Shown: positions 1 to 11,825, counted from the first letter of the stretch. The stretch is DNA of 64,000 nucleotides from Geodermatophilus amargosae (GCF_900116515.1 NZ_FPBA01000013.1:83078-147077), one strand, 5' to 3'. A program made the numbers and translations. Notes: generated from the letters alone by a model not told the origin.

Positions 1-870
1 CTGGTCCGCGACAACCCGCACGTGATCGGCGACTTCACCTGGACCGGCTGGGACTACCTCGGGGAGGTGGGCATCGGCCGGGTCGCCGACGTCGAGGACC
101 CGACCGCCCGTCAGCTCAACGGCCCGTTCCCGTGGCTGCTGGCGCACGTCGGCGACATCGACGTCACCGGGCACCGGCGGCCGGCGTCCTACCACCGCGA
201 GATCGTCTTCGGTCTCCGCCGCGACCCCTACGTCGCGGTCCTGCGGCCGGAGCGCTCCGGTCGGGAGACCGTGTCGACACCGTGGTCGTGGAGTGACACC
301 GTCGGCAGCTGGGCCTTCCCCTCCGGGACCGAGGGGACGCCGCTGACGGTCGAGGTCCACAGCGACGCCGACGAGGTCGAGCTGCTGCTCGACGGCGAGT
401 CGCTGGGCACCGCGAAGGCAGGGGAGGCCCACCGCTTCCGGGCGGAGTTCACGGTGACCTGGGCGCCCGGTGAGCTCACCGCCGTCGCCCGCACCGGCGG
501 CGGGGAGACCGGCCGGTTCTCGCTGCGGTCGGTGGAGGGGCCGGTCGCGCTGGCCGCCGTCGCCGACCGCGAGGTGATCCGGGCCGACGGCACCGACCTC
601 GCGTACGTGGACCTCACGCTGCAGGACGCCGCCGGCACCGTGGCGCTCGGCGTCGACCGCGAGGTCACCGTCACGGTCGAGGGGCCCGGCGTGCTCGCCG
701 GGTTCGGCAGCGCGGCGCCGTCGACCGAGGAGTCCTACCTCGACGACGTGCACACCACGTTCGACGGCCGCGCGCTGGCCGTCGTCCGCCCGACCGGCCC
801 GGGGACGATCACGGTCACCGCGTCGGCGGCCGGCTGCGAGCGCGTGACCACGACCGTCGAGGCGCGCTGA
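1..870 (+). CDS. Glycoside hydrolase family 2 (beta-galactosidase-like), C-terminal part
   Basis: The gene enters from outside the window in the frame of base 1, so only the last 289 codons are visible. The first residues carry the end of the TIM-barrel catalytic domain, with a GDFTWTGWDYLGE motif typical of GH2 enzymes of the beta-galactosidase type. After this come two beta-rich modules. The first, around residues 105-180, resembles the DUF4982/Ig-like module and contains a VELLLDGESLG segment; the second resembles a C-terminal big Ig-like domain. The enzyme would hydrolyse beta-linked galactosides or related glycosides; the exact sugar cannot be read from the C-terminus. A GH3 glycosidase follows 0.7 kb downstream on the same strand, which suggests a small carbohydrate-use block. 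The family call is firm, the substrate open. Confidence 0.85.
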   Translation: MVRDNPHVIGDFTWTGWDYLGEVGIGRVADVEDPTARQLNGPFPWLLAHVGDIDVTGHRRPASYHREIVFGLRRDPYVAVLRPERSGRETVSTPWSWSDTVGSWAFPSGTEGTPLTVEVHSDADEVELLLDGESLGTAKAGEAHRFRAEFTVTWAPGELTAVARTGGGETGRFSLRSVEGPVALAAVADREVIRADGTDLAYVDLTLQDAAGTVALGVDREVTVTVEGPGVLAGFGSAAPSTEESYLDDVHTTFDGRALAVVRPTGPGTITVTASAAGCERVTTTVEAR

Positions 871-893
871 CCGGGCTCCTCCACCGTGCCGGC

Positions 894-1487
894 ATGACGG
901 ACGGGGGCCTGCGGGTGCAGCCGTGGCGCGCCGGCGGGTGGACGACCGCCCCCGCCGCCGCCGTCGAGGACGGGCCGGACCTGGTGGTGACCGCCGTCGA
1001 GGGCAGCGACGCGGGGCGGCACACCGCCTACGGCTTCGTGCACGACGACGCGCACGCGCTCCTGTCCCCGATGGCGTCCCCGGGCGCGGTCGAGGTGACG
1101 TCCGACGTCGGCTGGGACGGGCAGTTCGACCAGGCCGGGCTGGTGCTCCGGGCGGACGAGGAGACCTGGCTCGAGGCCGGGGTGGAGACGACCGACGGCG
1201 CCGCCTACGTCGGCGCCGTCGTCACGCTGGGCCACTCGGACTGGTCATCGGCACCGGCGCCGGAGTGGGCCGGCCGCCGGGTCACCGTCCGGGCCAGCCG
1301 TGCCGGGGACGCGGTCACCGTCCGCGCGCGGGTCGACGACGAGGCCTTCCGCCTGGTCCGGGTCGCGTCCTTCCCGCCGGAGGCCGCGGTGCGGGCCGGG
1401 CCCCACTGCTGCGCACCCACCCGGAGCGGCCTCGTCGTGCGCTTCCGGCGGTGGGCGCTCGGCCCGGCGGACGCCGCGCTGCACTGA
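894..1487 (+). CDS. DUF1349 family protein (concanavalin-like fold)
   Basis: This is a 197-residue protein starting at ATG 894, 23 bases after the GH2 stop. It shows the DUF1349 pattern: an early SPM segment followed by a D-x-x-Y/FDQAGL-like stretch (WDGQFDQAGLVLR), then a GVE-DG-x-YVGAVVT block with HSDWS. The family adopts a jelly-roll fold like concanavalin and is found in many actinobacteria and in yeast YLR225-type proteins; its biochemical role is not established, though the fold suggests carbohydrate binding. No signal peptide is present, so it is probably cytoplasmic. Its position between two glycosidases on the same strand supports a link to sugar metabolism. Confidence 0.75.
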   Translation: MTDGGLRVQPWRAGGWTTAPAAAVEDGPDLVVTAVEGSDAGRHTAYGFVHDDAHALLSPMASPGAVEVTSDVGWDGQFDQAGLVLRADEETWLEAGVETTDGAAYVGAVVTLGHSDWSSAPAPEWAGRRVTVRASRAGDAVTVRARVDDEAFRLVRVASFPPEAAVRAGPHCCAPTRSGLVVRFRRWALGPADAALH

Positions 1488-1550
1488 GCCGCGCTGCCAC
1501 TGGATGGCAGCCGCGAGGACGTGCGGTCCGCGGCACAGCAGGATCGGGCG

Positions 1551-3797
1551 GTGACCTCCGCCACGCCCTCCGTCCGGTCCCACCTCGACGCACTGCCCCT
1601 CGAGACGAAGGCGGCGCTGCTGTCCGGCCAGGACTTCTGGTCCACCGCGCCGGTCGAGGAGGCCGGGCTGCCGTCGGTGGTGCTCACCGACGGCCCGCAC
1701 GGCGTGCGGCGCCAGGAGGGGGACTTCGACCGGATCGGGCTGCTGCAGAGCGTCCCGGCCACCTGCTTCCCGCCGGCCGTCGCCGTCGGGTCGAGCTGGG
1801 ACCCGGAGGTCGCCAAGCGGATCGGGACGGCGGTCGGGCGGGAGGCGCGGGCGCTCGGGGTGCCCGTCGTCCTCGGCCCGGGCGTGAACATCAAGCGGTC
1901 GCCGCTGTGCGGGCGGAACTTCGAGTACTACTCCGAAGACCCGTTGCTGACCGGCGTGCTCGGCGCCGCGCACGTCCGCGGCCAGCAGGCGGAGGGTGTC
2001 GGCGCGTCGGTGAAGCACTTCGCGGCCAACAACCAGGAGACGCAGCGCATGCAGGTCAGCGCCGACGTCGACGAGCGCACCCTGCGCGAGATCTACCTGC
2101 CCGCCTTCGAGCGGATCGTCACCTCGGCGCAGCCGGCCACGGTCATGTGTGCCTACAACCGGGTGAACGGCGTCTACGCGTCGCAGAACCGCTGGCTGCT
2201 CACCGAGGTGCTGCGCGAGCAGTGGGGCTTCGAGGGCGTCGTCGTCTCCGACTGGGGCGCCGTCGACGACCGGGTCGCGGCGCTGGCCGCCGGCCTGGAC
2301 CTGCAGATGCCCGGCGACCACGGCGCGGGCAACCGGCTCGTCGTCGAGGCCGTCCGCGCCGGCGAGCTCGACGAGGCCCTCGTCGACCGCAGCGCCCGGC
2401 GGGTGGCCGTTCTCGCCGACCTGGTGACCGAGCCGACCGCCGGCTTCGACGTCGACGCCCACCACACCCTGGCCCGGGAGCTCGCGGCGCAGTGCGCGGT
2501 GCTGCTCAAGAACGACGGCGCCGTGCTGCCGCTGGCGCCGGGTGCGCGGGTCGCCGTCGTCGGCGAGTTCGCCCGCACCCCGCGCTACCAGGGCGGCGGC
2601 AGCTCGCACGTCAACGCCACCCGCGTCGACGACGCGCTGACCGCGCTGCGGGAGGCGCTCCCCGCCGTCTCGTTCGCGCCCGGCTTCTCCCTCGACGGCT
2701 CCGGCGACGCCGCCGCACTGCGGGACGAGGCGGTCGCCGCGGCCCGCGACGCCGAGGTCACCGTCGTCTTCGCCGGCCTGGCCGAGTCCGACGAGTCCGA
2801 GGGCTTCGACCGCACCACCATCGGCCTGCCCGCGGTGCAGGTGGAGCTGATCCGGGCCGTGGCCGCGGCCAGCCCGCGCACCGTCGTCGTCCTGTCCTCG
2901 GGCGGCATCGTGTCCCTGGAGGGCTGGCACGACGACGTCGACGCGGTCCTGGCCGGGTTCCTGCTCGGCCAGGCCGGCGGCAGCGCGCTGGCCGACCTGC
3001 TCACCGGCGCGGTGAGCCCCTCCGGGCGGCTGGCCGAGTCGATCCCGCTGCGCCTGGAGGACACCCCCAGCCACCTGAACTTCCCGGGCGAGCAGGGGCA
3101 CGTCCGCTACGGCGAGGGCGTGATGGTCGGCTACCGGCACTACACGACCGTCGACCGTCCGGTGCGGTACCCCTTCGGGCACGGGCTGGGCTACACGACC
3201 GTCGAGACCTCCGACCTTCGGGTGACGGCGACCGGCGACGACTCGGCGACCGTCTCGGTGAGCGTGACCAACACCGGGGAGCGGACGGGCCGGCACGTGG
3301 TGCAGGTCTACGTGGCGACGACGGCCGGCCCGGTCCGCCGTCCCGCCCGGGAGCTGCGCGCCTTCGCCAAGGTCTCGCTGCAGCCCGGGGAGTCGCGGAC
3401 GGTGGAGCTGGCGCTCGACCGCCGCGCGTTCGCCTACTGGGACGTCCGCGAGGGCGGCTGGGTCGTGGCGCCGGGCGAGTACACCGTGCAGGTCGGCGCC
3501 AGCGCTGCCGAGGTCCTGGCCGAGGAGACGGTGACGCTGGCCGGCGACACGGTCGTCCCGGAGCTCACGCTGGGCTCGTCGGTGGCCGAGTGGTTCACCC
3601 ACCCGGTCGTCGGGGCGCGGCTGCTCGAGGGCTTCCTCGCCACCATGCCGGAGGGCGCCGCGGAGATGCACGCCGGGATGCTGCAGATGATCGGGTCGAT
3701 GCCGATGCGCCGGTTCGCCGCCGACTTCGGTGCCGCCATCCCGCCCGCCGAGCTCGACCGCCTCGTCGCCGTCGCCCGCGAGGCCCGCGCCGGCTGA
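1551..3797 (+). CDS. Glycoside hydrolase family 3 beta-glucosidase-like enzyme
   Basis: The protein is about 748 residues from the GTG at 1551; a further GTG at 1521 is in frame but has no better ribosome site. The domain order is N-terminal TIM barrel, alpha/beta sandwich and C-terminal fibronectin-III-like domain. Diagnostic GH3 features are an early DGPHGVR motif, KHFAANNQE, and VSDWGAV, where Asp234 is the expected nucleophile. GHGLGYTTV precedes the FnIII-like region that ends near residue 660. An extra tail of about 90 residues follows the FnIII domain. No signal peptide is seen, so it probably acts on imported oligosaccharides in the cytoplasm. Substrate (beta-glucoside, xyloside or other) cannot be fixed from motifs alone. 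Confidence 0.9.
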   Translation: MTSATPSVRSHLDALPLETKAALLSGQDFWSTAPVEEAGLPSVVLTDGPHGVRRQEGDFDRIGLLQSVPATCFPPAVAVGSSWDPEVAKRIGTAVGREARALGVPVVLGPGVNIKRSPLCGRNFEYYSEDPLLTGVLGAAHVRGQQAEGVGASVKHFAANNQETQRMQVSADVDERTLREIYLPAFERIVTSAQPATVMCAYNRVNGVYASQNRWLLTEVLREQWGFEGVVVSDWGAVDDRVAALAAGLDLQMPGDHGAGNRLVVEAVRAGELDEALVDRSARRVAVLADLVTEPTAGFDVDAHHTLARELAAQCAVLLKNDGAVLPLAPGARVAVVGEFARTPRYQGGGSSHVNATRVDDALTALREALPAVSFAPGFSLDGSGDAAALRDEAVAAARDAEVTVVFAGLAESDESEGFDRTTIGLPAVQVELIRAVAAASPRTVVVLSSGGIVSLEGWHDDVDAVLAGFLLGQAGGSALADLLTGAVSPSGRLAESIPLRLEDTPSHLNFPGEQGHVRYGEGVMVGYRHYTTVDRPVRYPFGHGLGYTTVETSDLRVTATGDDSATVSVSVTNTGERTGRHVVQVYVATTAGPVRRPARELRAFAKVSLQPGESRTVELALDRRAFAYWDVREGGWVVAPGEYTVQVGASAAEVLAEETVTLAGDTVVPELTLGSSVAEWFTHPVVGARLLEGFLATMPEGAAEMHAGMLQMIGSMPMRRFAADFGAAIPPAELDRLVAVAREARAG

Positions 3798-3804
3798 ACG
3801 GTCC

Positions 3805-3836
3805 GGGGTGGCAGGAATGGCCGTTCCTGCCACCCC
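3805..3836. terminator. Bidirectional intrinsic-type hairpin
   Basis: A perfect 13-bp inverted repeat (3805-3817 against 3824-3836) with a 6-base loop lies between the convergent GH3 gene and the XRE regulator gene. It begins 8 bases after the GH3 stop and ends 21 bases before the regulator's stop. The position fits a terminator serving both strands, although no T-tract follows, as is common in GC-rich actinobacteria. Confidence 0.6.
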
Positions 3837-3857
3837 CGGGCCGGCGGCTGGTCGGGA

Positions 3858-4745
3858 TCAGGTCCGGTCCGCCGCCGGGGTGGCCGCCTGGGTGGCGGTT
3901 GCGGCCCAGCTGGCCAGGAGCTTGAGCGCGTCCTCCGACGGTGAGCCCGGTTCGGCCGTGTAGATGGTCAGGCGGAGGTCCGAGCGGTCCTCGGTGGGGA
4001 GGTCGAGGGTGCGGTAGTGCAGGTCCACCGTGCCGACGACGGGGTGGTGGAACTGCTTGGTCCCGTTGTGGTGGATGCGGACGTCGTGCGCGGCCCACCG
4101 GGTCCGGAACTCCTCGCTCACCGTGGACAGCTCCCCGACGAGCTCGCGCAGCTGCGTGTCGTGCGGGCGGCGGCCGGCCTCGGCGCGGAGCAGGGCAACG
4201 GTGACGTCGGCCGCGCCCTCCCGGTCCAGGTAGAAGTCGCGCGCCCGCGGGTCGAGGAACTGGAACCGGGCGAAGTTCGGCGGACGCCGCGGGTCGTCGA
4301 ACATCGGGGAGTGCAGCGCCCACCCCAGGGTGTTGGTCGCGAGGACGTCCAGGCGACCGTCGGCGACGAACGCGGCCGACCCCGTCATCGAGTCGAGCAT
4401 CCACTGCACCTGCGGCTGGATGTGCGCCCTGCCACCGCGGCGTTGCGGGGTGCGGGCCGGCCTGGAGGCGGCGCGGGCCAGGTTGAACAGGTGGGCGCGC
4501 TCGGCCTCGTCGAGCTGCAGCGCCCGGGCGACGGCCTCCAGCACGTCCTCGGAGACACCGGCGATGTGGCCCTTCTCCAGCCGGGTGTACCAGTCGGTGC
4601 TCACCCCGGCGAGGACGGCGACCTCCTCGCGGCGCAGCCCGGCCACCCGCCGCCGCCCACCGCCCGGCAGGAGCCCGGCCTGCTCGGGGGTGATGCGGGC
4701 CCGCCGGCTGGTGAGGAAGTCGCGGATGTCGGCCCGGTTGTCCAC
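3858..4745 (-). CDS. XRE-family regulator with MmyB-like ligand domain
   Basis: This 295-residue protein starts at the GTG on the complement of 4745. Residues 1-80 hold an XRE helix-turn-helix with the signature [16 protein letters not shown] followed by [11 protein letters not shown], which is characteristic of the actinobacterial MmyB-like group. The remaining two thirds form the MmyB ligand-binding domain, including the [12 protein letters not shown] segment and an [15 protein letters not shown] block. Members are often encoded next to, and divergently from, an oxidoreductase they control; here an alcohol dehydrogenase starts 144 bases away on the opposite strand. Regulation of that gene and the downstream MFS exporter is therefore likely. 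The ligand (a fatty acid or aromatic) is not deducible. Confidence 0.9.
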   Translation of the reverse strand: MDNRADIRDFLTSRRARITPEQAGLLPGGGRRRVAGLRREEVAVLAGVSTDWYTRLEKGHIAGVSEDVLEAVARALQLDEAERAHLFNLARAASRPARTPQRRGGRAHIQPQVQWMLDSMTGSAAFVADGRLDVLATNTLGWALHSPMFDDPRRPPNFARFQFLDPRARDFYLDREGAADVTVALLRAEAGRRPHDTQLRELVGELSTVSEEFRTRWAAHDVRIHHNGTKQFHHPVVGTVDLHYRTLDLPTEDRSDLRLTIYTAEPGSPSEDALKLLASWAATATQAATPAADRT

Positions 4746-4889
4746 GCCGTCGACGCTACGTCGCGCCCACCGGGAGAAGGGGGGCGAGCTTCCACCCCCC
4801 ACAGACCCGACCTCCCACGCGCCTTCCCGGGGGCGTTCCGTGGAGTCCAGCCACCCCACCCGACCACCTCTCGAACGAGGAGATCCACC

Positions 4890-5930
4890 GTGCGCGTCCA
4901 CGCCTACGCCGCCCCCGCCGCCGGCCGCCCCCTTGCCCCCACCACCATCGAGCGCCGGGACGTCGGCCCCGACGACGTCCTGATCGAGGTCGAGTACGCC
5001 GGCATCTGCCACTCCGACATCCACACCGTCAACGGCGACTGGGGCCCGCAGCCCTTCCCCGTCGTCCCCGGCCACGAGATCGTCGGCGTCGTCACCGAGG
5101 TCGGGCCCCGGGTCACGCGCCACCGGGTCGGTGACCGCGTCGGCGTCGGCTGCATGGTCGACTCCTGCGGCGAGTGCGCCAACTGCCGCAACGGCGACGA
5201 GCAGTACTGCCTCGACGGCCTGGTCCCCACGTACGCCGGCACGGACCGCGACGGCAGCACCACCCAGGGCGGCTACTCCACCCACGTCGTGGTCGACGCG
5301 GACTTCGTGCTGCGCGTGCCCGACGGCATCGGCCCCGCGGCCGCCGCGCCGCTGCTGTGCGCCGGCATCACCACCTGGTCGCCGCTGCGCCGCTGGGGCG
5401 CCGGGCCGGGCAGGCGGGTCGCCGTCGTCGGCCTCGGCGGCCTGGGCCACATGGCCGTCAAGCTCGCACACGCGATGGGTGCGGAGGTGACCGTGCTGTC
5501 GCAGTCGCTGAAGAAGCAGGAGGACGGCCTGCGGCTCGGCGCCGACTCCTACTTCGCGACCACTGACCCGGACACGTTCACCCAGCTGGCCGGGCGGTTC
5601 CACCTGATCGTGAACACCGTCAGCGCGACGATCGACGTCGACGCGTACCTGTCCCTGCTGGCCGTCGACGGCACGCTGGTCAACGTCGGCGCTCCCGCCG
5701 AGCCGCTGAGCCTGAACGCGATGTCGCTGATCGGCGGCCGCCGCTCGTACGCCGGTTCGATGATCGGCGGCATCGCCGAGACCCAGGAGATGTTGGACTT
5801 CTGTGCCGAGCACGGCATCGGGGCCGAGGTCGAGGTCGTCCCCGCCGACCGGGTCAACGAGGCCTACGAGCGCGTGCTCGCCTCCGACGTCCGCTACCGG
5901 TTCGTCATCGACGCCGCGACCCTGCGGTGA
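4890..5930 (+). CDS. Zinc-dependent NAD(P)H alcohol dehydrogenase (YahK/cinnamyl-type)
   Basis: This is a 346-residue medium-chain dehydrogenase starting at GTG 4890, preceded by a GAGGAG ribosome site. Catalytic zinc ligands are visible as Cys40, His62/Glu63 in the GHE motif and a cysteine near residue 153 (LLCAGITTW). Structural zinc ligands are Cys93, Cys96, Cys99 and Cys107. The Rossmann motif [11 protein letters not shown] follows. This set matches the NADP-dependent aldehyde reductase group (YahK, cinnamyl alcohol dehydrogenase), which reduces a broad range of aldehydes. Its stop overlaps the start of the next gene by four bases, so the two form an operon. The divergent MmyB-like regulator probably controls both. 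Confidence 0.9.
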   Translation: MRVHAYAAPAAGRPLAPTTIERRDVGPDDVLIEVEYAGICHSDIHTVNGDWGPQPFPVVPGHEIVGVVTEVGPRVTRHRVGDRVGVGCMVDSCGECANCRNGDEQYCLDGLVPTYAGTDRDGSTTQGGYSTHVVVDADFVLRVPDGIGPAAAAPLLCAGITTWSPLRRWGAGPGRRVAVVGLGGLGHMAVKLAHAMGAEVTVLSQSLKKQEDGLRLGADSYFATTDPDTFTQLAGRFHLIVNTVSATIDVDAYLSLLAVDGTLVNVGAPAEPLSLNAMSLIGGRRSYAGSMIGGIAETQEMLDFCAEHGIGAEVEVVPADRVNEAYERVLASDVRYRFVIDAATLR

Positions 5931-7198
5931 CCCCGGACCGGCTGACGCGCCCGGCGGGGCCGGCGATCCCGCCCGCCGGGGCCCGGGAACGGCTCCCACT
6001 GGTCGTGTACGTGCTGGCGGCCGGCACCTTCCTGATGCTCACCACCGAGTTCGTGGTGGCCGGACTGCTGCCGGAGATCGCCGGCGACCTGCAGGTGACC
6101 GTGGCCCAGGCCGGGCTGCTGATCACGGTGTTCGCGGCCGGGATGATCGTAGGCTCACCGGTGATGGCGCTGCTGACCCGGCGGATGCCGCAGCGGACGA
6201 CGCTGGTGCTCGCCCTCGTCGTCTTCGCGGCCGGGCACGTCGTCGTCGCCCTCGGCTCGGACTTCCCGCTGCTGCTCGCGGCCCGCTTCGTCACCGCGTG
6301 GGCGGCCGGCGCCTTCTGGTCGGTGGCATCGGTGGCGGCCACCCGCGCCGCCGGCCCCGGCGCCGGCGCCCGCGCCCTGGGCCTGGTGGGCGCCGGCGGC
6401 ATGCTCGCCAACGTCGTCGGTGTGCCGTTGGGCGCGTTCGCCGGACAGCTGACGGGCTGGCGCGGACCGTTCTGGGCGCTCGCCGCACTCGCCGGAGGCG
6501 CCGTCTGGCTCATCGCCCGCCAGGTACCGCACGGCGGCCCGGCCGGGGAGGCGGTGTCCCTGCGATCCCAGTTCGCCGCGGTGCGCTCCGGCCGGCTGTG
6601 GCTGGTGCTGGCCGCCTGCGCGACCACGACCGGCGCGGTGCTGTCGGCCTACTCCTACGTCTCCCCGCTGCTCACCGACCGGGCCGGCATCGCCGTCGGC
6701 CTGGTGCCGCTCGTGCTCGTGGGCTTCGGCGTCGGCTCCCTGGTCGGCACGATCGTCGGTGGTCGCCTCGGCGACGTCCGTCCGCACGCGACGACCATCG
6801 CCGTCCCCGCGGCGACCACGGTCGTCCTCGCGGCGATCTGGCTGCTCTCCGCGCAGGCGGTGCCCACGGTCGTGCTGGTCACCCTGCTGGGGCTCGTCGG
6901 GCTCAGCGCCAACCCGGTGTTGTCGTCCCTGGCGGTCCGCTTCGCCGGCGTGGCACCCACGCTCGGGGTGGCGATGTCGGTCTCGGCGTACAACCTCGGC
7001 ACCGCCGCCGGGACCGGGATCGCCGGCGCCACCCTCGACTCGGGTCTCGGTGCAGTCGGTCCCGCGATGGTCGGCACCGTTCTCGCCGCACTGACCCTGG
7101 TCCCCGCGGTCACCATCGCCCGCGTCCAGCGCCGCCGGCGCGCGACGCGCCCGGCCGCCGGGATCGGAAGCGCTGCCGCCTGCGGCCGGGCCGCCTGA
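5927..7198 (+). CDS. MFS transporter, 12-helix DHA1 (Cmx/AraJ-like) exporter
   Basis: The protein has 423 residues and starts at GTG 5927 inside the stop of the dehydrogenase gene, so translation is probably coupled. It has about twelve hydrophobic helices. The first helix pair carries the DHA1 signature [17 protein letters not shown], and the loop between helices 2 and 3 carries a modified motif A ([17 protein letters not shown]). Proteins of this type export arabinose, chloramphenicol or other small molecules using the proton gradient. With an aldehyde reductase upstream and an XRE regulator, a detoxification role for reactive carbonyl compounds is plausible, but it is an inference from context. 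Confidence 0.88.
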   Translation: MTPDRLTRPAGPAIPPAGARERLPLVVYVLAAGTFLMLTTEFVVAGLLPEIAGDLQVTVAQAGLLITVFAAGMIVGSPVMALLTRRMPQRTTLVLALVVFAAGHVVVALGSDFPLLLAARFVTAWAAGAFWSVASVAATRAAGPGAGARALGLVGAGGMLANVVGVPLGAFAGQLTGWRGPFWALAALAGGAVWLIARQVPHGGPAGEAVSLRSQFAAVRSGRLWLVLAACATTTGAVLSAYSYVSPLLTDRAGIAVGLVPLVLVGFGVGSLVGTIVGGRLGDVRPHATTIAVPAATTVVLAAIWLLSAQAVPTVVLVTLLGLVGLSANPVLSSLAVRFAGVAPTLGVAMSVSAYNLGTAAGTGIAGATLDSGLGAVGPAMVGTVLAALTLVPAVTIARVQRRRRATRPAAGIGSAAACGRAA

Positions 7199-7211
7199 CC
7201 CCTTGCTCCGT

Positions 7212-7250
7212 GCACGTCCGCGGATCTGTCCCGCAGATCCGCGGACGTGC
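7212..7250. terminator. Perfect 17-bp inverted repeat between MFS and toxin genes
   Basis: The arms are 7212-7228 and 7234-7250, a perfect 17-bp match around a 5-base loop. The element sits between the convergent MFS gene (ends 7198) and toxin gene (ends 7255), so it can serve as a terminator for both. Its core CCGCGGATC also occurs in the hairpin at 7862-7890 on the other side of the toxin-antitoxin pair. Confidence 0.65.
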
Positions 7251-7254
7251 GCGG

Positions 7255-7602
7255 TCAGAGCTGGAGGTGCAGGCGGAGCGCGTCGTCGAGGGCGGCCATC
7301 GTCGTGGCGGGCACCCGTCCGAGCACTGGACCGACGCGCTCGACCGCGACTGCACGCACCTGTTCCGCCTGGGCCTTGCTGTCGACCTGCAGGCCCGTGT
7401 CCGCAGCTGGGAGCAGGGTCTGGAAGGGGAAGACACGGGTGGTGTTGCCGGTGACCGGGACGACGGTCACCACGCCACGCCGCAGACGGTCCGCCACCGC
7501 GTTGGCCCGGTCGTTGCTGACGACGACGGCGGGTCGGCGCTTTCCGGCCTCGCTCCCGCGGATCGGTTCGAGGTCGACCAGGCGGATCTCACCGCGCAGC
7601 AT
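7255..7602 (-). CDS. MazF/PemK-type toxin (endoribonuclease)
   Basis: This is a 115-residue protein. It opens with [21 protein letters not shown], continues with [10 protein letters not shown] and has a later [13 protein letters not shown] stretch, which together define the MazF/PemK SH3-like barrel. Toxins of this family cleave single-stranded RNA at short sequences and stop translation. The length is normal for an intact toxin and no key segment is missing. The gene overlaps the preceding antitoxin gene by 14 bases on the same strand, the usual antitoxin-first order, so the two are co-translated. The cassette is flanked by inverted repeats. Confidence 0.9.
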   Translation of the reverse strand: MLRGEIRLVDLEPIRGSEAGKRRPAVVVSNDRANAVADRLRRGVVTVVPVTGNTTRVFPFQTLLPAADTGLQVDSKAQAEQVRAVAVERVGPVLGRVPATTMAALDDALRLHLQL

Positions 7603-7819
7603 CGCCCGGCCCGTCGCCCACGGTCGTCTGCCAGTCGGCCTCCTCGCCCGACGCCCGCCACTCCTCCCACGCGGCCGCGTAGTCGTCCTCGAGGTCTGGG
7701 TGCCGGAGGAGACGGATCGCGTGCTGCAGGGCCGCCGACCGGGACCGGAGGCCGGCCGACCGGGCGTAGTCGTCGAGGACCGCGACGTCCTCCTCGGTCA
7801 GGCTGATGCTGAGCTTCAC
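7589..7819 (-). CDS. Ribbon-helix-helix antitoxin (MazE/CopG-like)
   Basis: This 76-residue protein begins [20 protein letters not shown], a ribbon-helix-helix DNA-binding strand and first helix. The next helix is [14 protein letters not shown]. The C-terminal third ([20 protein letters not shown]) is acidic and would wrap around the toxin. Antitoxins of this type neutralise the paired MazF enzyme and repress their own promoter together with it. It is the first gene of the pair; the promoter and operator should lie in the 80 bases between 7820 and 7901. The call is well supported by the fold motif and the overlap with the toxin gene. Confidence 0.9.
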   Translation of the reverse strand: MKLSISLTEEDVAVLDDYARSAGLRSRSAALQHAIRLLRHPDLEDDYAAAWEEWRASGEEADWQTTVGDGPGDAAR

Positions 7820-7861
7820 ACCGCGATGCTACTCCGGTAGCACCGTTCTTCCCCTGTCCTT

Positions 7862-7890
7862 CCGCGGATCGGCCCCCGGGCGATCCGCGG
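7862..7890. repeat. Inverted repeat upstream of the toxin-antitoxin pair
   Basis: Arms 7862-7871 and 7881-7890 are a perfect 10-bp inverted repeat around a 9-base GC loop. It shares the CCGCGGATC core with the larger hairpin at 7212-7250. It could terminate the drug-exporter transcript, which ends 12 bases away, or be an operator of the antitoxin; position alone does not decide. Confidence 0.5.
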
Positions 7891-7901
7891 GAGTGCACGG
7901 G

Positions 7902-10257
<2,356 letters not shown>

Positions 10258-10345
10258 CCGGACATCATCGCGCGGATCGTGCAGTCCGGGCAATGTTGCG
10301 TAGCCTGCACGGCGTGTCGCGTCGGTCTCAGGGGCCGGCGCCCTG

Positions 10346-10915
10346 TCAGTCCCGGTCGCGCTGCTCCTCGATCGCCTCGAGCACCGTCTTGCGGCCCGTG
10401 CCGAGGTCGCGCTCGGCCTGCTCGGCGCGGTCCAGCTGGGAGTCGCCGTGCATCTTCGCCACCCGCTCGCGCGCCTCGGGAGCGGGAACGTCGAGGAGCT
10501 CGGCGGCCTTGCGGGCCTCCTTGGCGGCGTCGGTGTTGGCCACGTGCTGCTCGTCGGAGCCCCGCTTGCGCGCGTCGGTGGCCGCCTTCTCCTCGTCGGA
10601 CAGCAGCTCCCACGCGGCGTCGGGCAGGTACCGCTTCGTCCCGTCGGACCCGCGGGCCCGGTCGCCGCCGTCGGCGGTGTGCCAGTCCTGCTTCGTCCAC
10701 TCCTGCAGGTGCTCCTGCGACGCGGTGCGCTCGCCCTCGTGCCGGTAGCCGCCGCCCTGCGCCTCGTACTCGTGGGTGAGCAGCTGGCTCTTGCGGGCGC
10801 TCCACTGACCGGGCCGCCCGCCCTTGTCGCCGGCCTTGATCTCCTCCTTGAGCCGCTCCCGCAGCTCCGGGTCCGTGTAGTCCTGGGCGTAGTCCTCCGC
10901 CGACTTCCCGCTCAT
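10346..10915 (-). CDS. DUF5872-type hypothetical protein
   Basis: This 189-residue, highly charged, soluble protein has no membrane segment or signal peptide. The central part holds QDWHTADGGDRARGSDGTKRYLP followed by DAAWELLSDEEKAATDARK, a pattern I associate with the DUF5872 family found in actinobacteria, phages and giant viruses. An earlier motif, GGRPGQWSARKSQLL, is also typical. The C-terminal third is predicted helical, with many Glu, Ala and Arg. The function is not known to me; the basic, phage-associated repeats hint at nucleic-acid contact. It stands alone between the TetR operon and the IclR gene. Confidence 0.75.
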   Translation of the reverse strand: MSGKSAEDYAQDYTDPELRERLKEEIKAGDKGGRPGQWSARKSQLLTHEYEAQGGGYRHEGERTASQEHLQEWTKQDWHTADGGDRARGSDGTKRYLPDAAWELLSDEEKAATDARKRGSDEQHVANTDAAKEARKAAELLDVPAPEARERVAKMHGDSQLDRAEQAERDLGTGRKTVLEAIEEQRDRD

Positions 10916-10946
10916 GACGGCGGTCGGTACCCAGGGCGCCGCCCGC

Positions 10947-11768
10947 TCACCCGGCCGCGGTGGCCGCCCGCTCGACCTCGACGTGCGGGCGGGCCTGCCA
11001 GCGCGTCCAGTCGGCGCTCACCTCGCCGGCGGTGCGCAGCAGGGCCGGCAGGTGCTCGCCCAGCAGCCGCTCGATGGACGTCTCGGCGGCGTGCACGGTC
11101 ACGTTCATGGCCGCGCGCACGGCCCCGGTCCCGTCCCGCACCGGGACGGCCACCGAGCGGACGCCGGGCGCCAGCTCCTCGTCGGCGAGCGCCCAGCCGC
11201 GGGCACGCACCTCGGTCAGCTCCTCGCGCAGCTGCTCCGGCGTGCGCCCGATGTAGGGGGGCAGGCCCGAGCGGCTGGGCTGCGCGAGGGTCTCCGCCAG
11301 CTGGTCAGGGGTCAGGGCGGCGAGCAGCACCTTGCCCTGCGAGGTCTGCACGGCGGGGAAGCGCGTGCCGATCTCCACCCGCAGCGTGATCAGCTTGGGC
11401 ACCGAGACGCGGGCGACGTAGACGATGTCCGAGCCGTCGAGCTGGGCCATCGACGACGACTCGCCGGTCCGCGCCACCAGCTCCTCGAGGTGCGGCCGGG
11501 CGACGTCCCACAGCCCGAGCGCGCCGACGTAGGCCATGCCGAGCGAGAGCACCCGCGGCGTGAGCGAGAACGCCCCGCCGGCCAACCGGACGTGGCCCAG
11601 CTCCACGAGGGTCAGGAGCAGCCGCCGCGCCGTCGGGCGGGCCAGCCCCGCGGCGGCCGCCACCTCGCTCAGCGTCATGGCGGGCCGGTCGGCGTCGAAG
11701 CAGGCGAGCACGTCCAGTCCGCGCGCCAGCGCCTCGACGAAGTCCGGTCCCTCACCCCGTCCGGCCAT
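10947..11768 (-). CDS. IclR-family regulator (PcaR/PobR-like)
   Basis: The 273-residue protein has an N-terminal winged helix (MTLSEVAAAAGLARPTARRLL) and a C-terminal IclR effector domain containing ARTGESSSMAQLDGSDIVYVAR and a terminal TVHAAETS block. The layout and the GLDVLACFD opening match the PcaR/PcaU/PobR subgroup that responds to protocatechuate, p-hydroxybenzoate or beta-ketoadipate. It is the last gene of the minus-strand arm formed by the amidohydrolase and the FAD hydroxylase. It probably controls both that arm and the divergent CoA-transferase/LigBA operon from the shared region at 15.1-15.3 kb. Confidence 0.9.
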   Translation of the reverse strand: MAGRGEGPDFVEALARGLDVLACFDADRPAMTLSEVAAAAGLARPTARRLLLTLVELGHVRLAGGAFSLTPRVLSLGMAYVGALGLWDVARPHLEELVARTGESSSMAQLDGSDIVYVARVSVPKLITLRVEIGTRFPAVQTSQGKVLLAALTPDQLAETLAQPSRSGLPPYIGRTPEQLREELTEVRARGWALADEELAPGVRSVAVPVRDGTGAVRAAMNVTVHAAETSIERLLGEHLPALLRTAGEVSADWTRWQARPHVEVERAATAAG

Positions 11769-11825
11769 GCCGTCTCCTGTTCCTGGTGTCGCAGGTGCGC
11801 GGGACCCCGCCCGTCGGCCGGGTGC

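Noticed and set aside
923..3925. Long open frame of 1000 codons in another frame of the GH3 region
   Set aside because: It is dominated by Arg, Gly and Pro with no domain signal, as expected of an off-frame reading of GC-rich coding DNA; the GH3 frame is unmistakable.
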